Source: Deltaproteobacteria bacterium (GTDB lineage Bacteria; Desulfobacterota; Desulfarculia; Adiutricales; Adiutricaceae). From it: 8,540 nucleotides of DNA. A model generated the notes under the pieces. It was not told where the DNA came from, did not search any database, and was given only the letters and a program-made list of their open reading frames with translations. Below are positions 6,082-8,540 of the stretch, piece after piece (position 1 is the stretch's first letter; each line of letters begins with the position of its first letter). The position numbers were made by a program, and so were the translations under genes. The stretch lies in NCBI GenBank assembly GCA_031257955.1, contig JAIRNQ010000368.1, positions 1 through 8,540 on the forward strand, given 5' to 3'.

Positions 6082-6789
6082 ATGGCCTTGCTGAACAACC
6101 GCTTAAAAGTCGTGACCATCGTGGGTTTAATCTGGATGGTGATTTCGCTGGTCGTTTTTTTGCTGGTAACCCACGACCGCATCCCGGCCCAAAATTACGG
6201 CCTATTTTTTCTGCTTCTAACCGAGGCCATAACCATCGCTTTTCTGGCCTTTCAGGAGTTGGCCCCCGCCGGCACTGGTTCGCTGTTTCGCATGGGCTCC
6301 TATGTGGCCGTGCCCGTTTACGCCATCTTCTCGATCCCCATCGCCATCGTCTTTTGCGCCGGTTGGGTAGAGAGCAAGACTTGGCTTATCATTTCCGAAA
6401 TGGTATTGTTCGGGCTTTTGATATCCATAGAGATCTTCCTTTACCGCACTTCCAGAAGCACGGCCGACACCGACAGGCTCACCGCCGCGAAGATGGGCAT
6501 AGCCATGGATTTGGGGGCCAGGCTCGACAGTCTGGCCAAACTCCGGACCCTCCCCCCGGAATTGTCCTCGCGCTTTAATAGGGTCATTGAAGAAATTAGG
6601 TTCTTCGACAAAAATGCCTCCACGGCCTCGGACACCACCATAGGCGAAAAGATCTCCCAGCTGGAGGGCCTTTTCTCCCTGGCCAAAGACGACGTTCCAC
6701 TCGGGGCCGACAAAATCCTGGACGAGATCTACGCCCTGACCCAAGTCCGCAAGCGCGAAGCCTCCTACGCCCAAAGGGGAGGGTTCTAA
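6082..6789 (+). CDS. Four-helix membrane protein with cytoplasmic tail, family not recognised
   Basis: A 235-residue protein. The ATG at 6082 is preferred because AGGA lies about ten bases upstream and the first membrane helix follows at once; the open frame reaches back to a TTG at 6004 with a polar, unsupported extension. Four hydrophobic helices are visible at about 9-29, 38-58, 73-95 and 100-121. A mostly helical polar tail of about 110 residues follows (122-235), containing TAAKMGIAMDLGARLDSLAKL and SRFNRVIEEIRFF. Loops between helices are short, so the tail is probably cytoplasmic. No catalytic or transport motif is seen, and I do not recognise the family. Its place between an SPFH/zinc-ribbon protein and a zinc-ribbon membrane protein suggests a membrane partner of those two, as inference from context only. 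Confidence 0.75.
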   Translation: MALLNNRLKVVTIVGLIWMVISLVVFLLVTHDRIPAQNYGLFFLLLTEAITIAFLAFQELAPAGTGSLFRMGSYVAVPVYAIFSIPIAIVFCAGWVESKTWLIISEMVLFGLLISIEIFLYRTSRSTADTDRLTAAKMGIAMDLGARLDSLAKLRTLPPELSSRFNRVIEEIRFFDKNASTASDTTIGEKISQLEGLFSLAKDDVPLGADKILDEIYALTQVRKREASYAQRGGF

Positions 6790-6892
6790 CCGCCTGGGCG
6801 ATCGGCCAAAGCCGGCCCAGCCATTCTTTACGGCCACAAATTGGCCGGACGCTTACGGCCAAGGCTTGGCCGCTTGCCGACCAGCCAAGATT

Positions 6893-6905
6893 AAACTTAA
6901 AGTTT
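6893..6905. promoter_or_regulatory. AT-rich palindrome before the GTG-started gene
   Basis: AAACTT-A-AAGTTT is a perfect dyad 65 bases before the GTG at 6971, in the only AT-rich part of the 181-base gap. The first half of that gap (6790-6890) is again rich in GGCCAA/TTGGCC. No matched -35/-10 pair is convincing. An operator or promoter element is possible. Confidence 0.3.
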
Positions 6906-6970
6906 CATTTACGCTTAAGCGGTAAATTACGAAAACTGTGTAGACATAACGTAACATTTTGGGTGTCGGC

Positions 6971-8540
6971 GTGAAAGCTCTATCCCTATTAAACTGTCCG
7001 AAATGCGGGGCCAACCTTCAGCTTGGGCCTTCGGGCCAAGCGGCCGCCTGCCCCGTTTGTGGCTTTGCCGTGAACCTTGGCGCCCCGCCCGCGGCCCTTC
7101 CGCCCGCAGTCGCCCAATATGCCACCCAACCGGCGGCCCTTCCGCCCTCAAACGCCCAATATGGCGCGCCGCCCGCGGCCCTTCCGCCCGCGACGGCCCA
7201 ATATGGCGCGCAGCCCCAGGTCCCTCAACCCTCAATCGCCCAATTCATCGTCACGGCCCGACCCGGCGCCGGAAAACTTACCGCCCTTGCCCGATCCCTA
7301 ATCGCCGCGTCCGGCACGGCTACCGACGACATCCAGGAAAAGATCAAAATCGAGGAGGTCTTGTTTTTTCATGTCCCGTGCTATCTGGGGCAGGGAGCTT
7401 TCGATTGTCGCTGGTCGGGCACCGTTGGTCGCGATCGCCAGGAGCTCTTCACCGATTACGCGCCCACGATTGGTTACGATGGCCGAACGGCCATGGTTCC
7501 GGTGACCAGGGCCCGGATCGTGACCGACTGGCTACCGACCGGCGGAGAAGAACGGTTACGTTTTTCCCATCTGGCCACGGCGGCCGACCCAAACGAATTG
7601 CCCCCGCCAGTCGCGGACATGCTGGAGACGGGCGGCCTCGTTTTCGAGCCAGTGGCCTTCCACCCCTCCCTTCTGACCGCCGGCGGCCAACTTCGCTTCG
7701 CCCAAAGCCCGGACCAAGCCGCCCAAAAGCTGGAAACTATCGTAAGCGACATCGACGCGCCGGCTTTCGCCCGGGCCCGGGCCCGGGCCCAGACCCAAGG
7801 AAACCGCCACGATAATTTGGCCGTGGAATCTCGGGTGACCTTTGACTACCCGCCGGTGCCCGGCCTGGTCCCGTTGGGAAAGGTCGTTTACTCCCTGGAC
7901 GGCGAACGCTTTACCGTTTGGGCCGAGGGCACCCGGCTGGCCAACCATTTCGCCGACCGTTTTCCGGTATACGAACTGAGAAATCGCCCGGAAGCCAAGA
8001 CTTTCCTGCCTTTTTGGGTAACTCTGTCAGCTATAATCATACTCTTTGAGTTTTCCCTGGCCAATAACTTCCCGCTGACCATAAGCGTCGCGGCCACGGC
8101 GACCTCCTTGGCCGTCTTGGCCTTCGCCACCGTTTTTGGCTTTTTGAGCCGCTCCGCCATATTGAAGTTTATAAAACTCTCCAAGTTGGCCGCCCTGGGC
8201 CCCAAGCGCCCGGAACTGACCAGCGGATCCCCTTACCCCCCGCCGGCCCCGGATCTCCGGCAATTTTCCGGCCCAAGTCGGACCCCGGTCCCGCCTTTCT
8301 TGGCCAAAATCGGACAGGACGGCTTAACCCTGGGCCTGATCTCCGGTGCCTGCTCGCTGGTTTTGCTTTTGGCCTTCCTCTTTGGCTACTGGTTTCCCGA
8401 GGCCCCCGGTCAGCCCCAGACCGCCGCCACCCTAACCCAGCTGACCGAACGACAGCCGCCGCCCGAACCCAGCCGGGCCCCCAACCCAGCCACAAGCCCG
8501 GCCCCCAACCCGGCGCCCGAACCCAGCCGGGCCCCCAACC
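6971..8540 (+). CDS. Zinc-ribbon membrane protein with low-complexity repeats, 3'-truncated by the window edge
   Basis: From GTG 6971 the frame runs 523 codons to the window end without a stop. An in-frame TAA at 6947 limits the start to this GTG or a TTG at 6959; GGGTG just upstream gives a weak ribosome binding site. The protein begins MKALSLLNCPKCGANL; Cys 9/12 and 27/30 make a zinc ribbon. A Pro/Ala repeat array follows (40-92), then a soluble region of about 250 residues (EEVLFFHVPCYLGQGAFDCRWSG around 128-150). Near 301-345 a YSLDGERFTVWAEG...RFPVYELRNRPE segment precedes the membrane part. Hydrophobic helices lie at about 345-363, 367-392 and 451-475, and a Pro-rich repeat tail begins near 497. 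The plan resembles TFIIB-type zinc-ribbon membrane proteins such as Bacillus YdjG; this is an architectural likeness, not proven homology. It probably acts at the inner membrane with the two genes upstream. Confidence 0.82.
   Translation, partial: MKALSLLNCPKCGANLQLGPSGQAAACPVCGFAVNLGAPPAALPPAVAQYATQPAALPPSNAQYGAPPAALPPATAQYGAQPQVPQPSIAQFIVTARPGAGKLTALARSLIAASGTATDDIQEKIKIEEVLFFHVPCYLGQGAFDCRWSGTVGRDRQELFTDYAPTIGYDGRTAMVPVTRARIVTDWLPTGGEERLRFSHLATAADPNELPPPVADMLETGGLVFEPVAFHPSLLTAGGQLRFAQSPDQAAQKLETIVSDIDAPAFARARARAQTQGNRHDNLAVESRVTFDYPPVPGLVPLGKVVYSLDGERFTVWAEGTRLANHFADRFPVYELRNRPEAKTFLPFWVTLSAIIILFEFSLANNFPLTISVAATATSLAVLAFATVFGFLSRSAILKFIKLSKLAALGPKRPELTSGSPYPPPAPDLRQFSGPSRTPVPPFLAKIGQDGLTLGLISGACSLVLLLAFLFGYWFPEAPGQPQTAATLTQLTERQPPPEPSRAPNPATSPAPNPAPEPSRAPN
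7088..7246 (+). repeat. 42-base in-frame tandem repeat (14-residue units)
   Basis: Units at 7088-7129, 7130-7171 and 7172-7213, plus a degraded partial unit at 7214-7246, encode PAALPPxxAQYGAx. They lie just after the zinc ribbon and form a flexible Pro/Ala linker. The units are near-identical at the base level, which suggests recent duplication. The length is a multiple of three, so copy changes would keep the frame. Confidence 0.85.
7769..7790 (+). repeat. GCCCGG hexamer array inside the zinc-ribbon membrane gene
   Basis: Three copies of GCCCGG plus GCCC read in frame as alternating Ala-Arg (residues 267-273). The 22-base stretch is self-complementary along most of its length and could slip or stall polymerases; a change of one unit would stay in frame. 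Confidence 0.7.
8461..8540 (+). repeat. 54-base Pro-rich tandem repeat reaching the window end
   Basis: A 26-base sequence at 8461-8486 recurs exactly at 8515-8540, a 54-base (18-codon) period encoding PEPSRAPNPATSPAPNPA-type units. The related CCCGGCCCCCAACCC lies between the copies. The array probably continues beyond the window as an extended Pro-rich tail after the third membrane helix. Confidence 0.75.

Noticed and set aside
7259..7282. A Walker A-like ARPGAGKLT in the zinc-ribbon membrane protein (residues 96-104)
   Set aside because: The GxxxxGK[ST] pattern is not met: no glycine lies four residues before GK, and leucine follows the lysine. No Walker B or ATPase context is seen.
7003..7815. 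A 270-codon frame overlapping the last gene
   Set aside because: It is Arg/Pro-rich shadow reading of the zinc-ribbon membrane gene, whose own frame has a zinc ribbon, membrane helices and in-frame repeats.

Overview
The window looks like chromosomal DNA of a GC-rich Gram-negative bacterium. A TonB/TolA-type C-terminal domain implies a cell envelope with an outer membrane. The lineage cannot be fixed from sequence alone; a Desulfobacterota-like organism is only a guess. All seven protein genes I can support lie on the + strand. A conspicuous signature is the hexamer TTGGCC/GGCCAA, which I counted by eye at about 55 sites over both orientations, in genes and intergenic DNA alike. It is absent from roughly 2343 to 3571.

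Layout. (1) 1-382: the 3' end of a TonB/TolA C-terminal-domain protein. (2) 549-2222: a stand-alone hydantoinase/oxoprolinase-family (HyuA-like, ASKHA-fold) protein with no HyuB partner in view. (3) 2425-2814: a small, unrecognised protein with a probable helix-turn-helix, behind a palindrome and an AT-rich hairpin. (4) 3049-3567: a ClbS/DfsB-family (DUF1706) four-helix-bundle protein of clearly lower GC, a likely acquired gene. (5) 3568-4226: about 660 bases without a credible gene, containing several families of direct and inverted repeats and a very strong GC hairpin. (6) 4227-4471: a near-consensus sigma-70 promoter and a leader of about 210 bases with hairpins. (7) 4472-8540: three genes that look like one functional group.

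The last group is the most interesting part. It encodes an SPFH-domain protein ending in five evenly built zinc ribbons, then a four-helix membrane protein with a cytoplasmic tail. The third is a large zinc-ribbon membrane protein that begins with GTG at 6971 and runs off the window end without a stop. It carries in-frame tandem repeats and at least three membrane helices. The set resembles, by architecture only, the YdjG/YdjI type of envelope-stress proteins of Bacillus (zinc-ribbon membrane protein plus SPFH protein). My inference is a membrane-associated scaffold or envelope-stress module in which zinc ribbons recur on two partners. No PspA-like gene is visible in the window.
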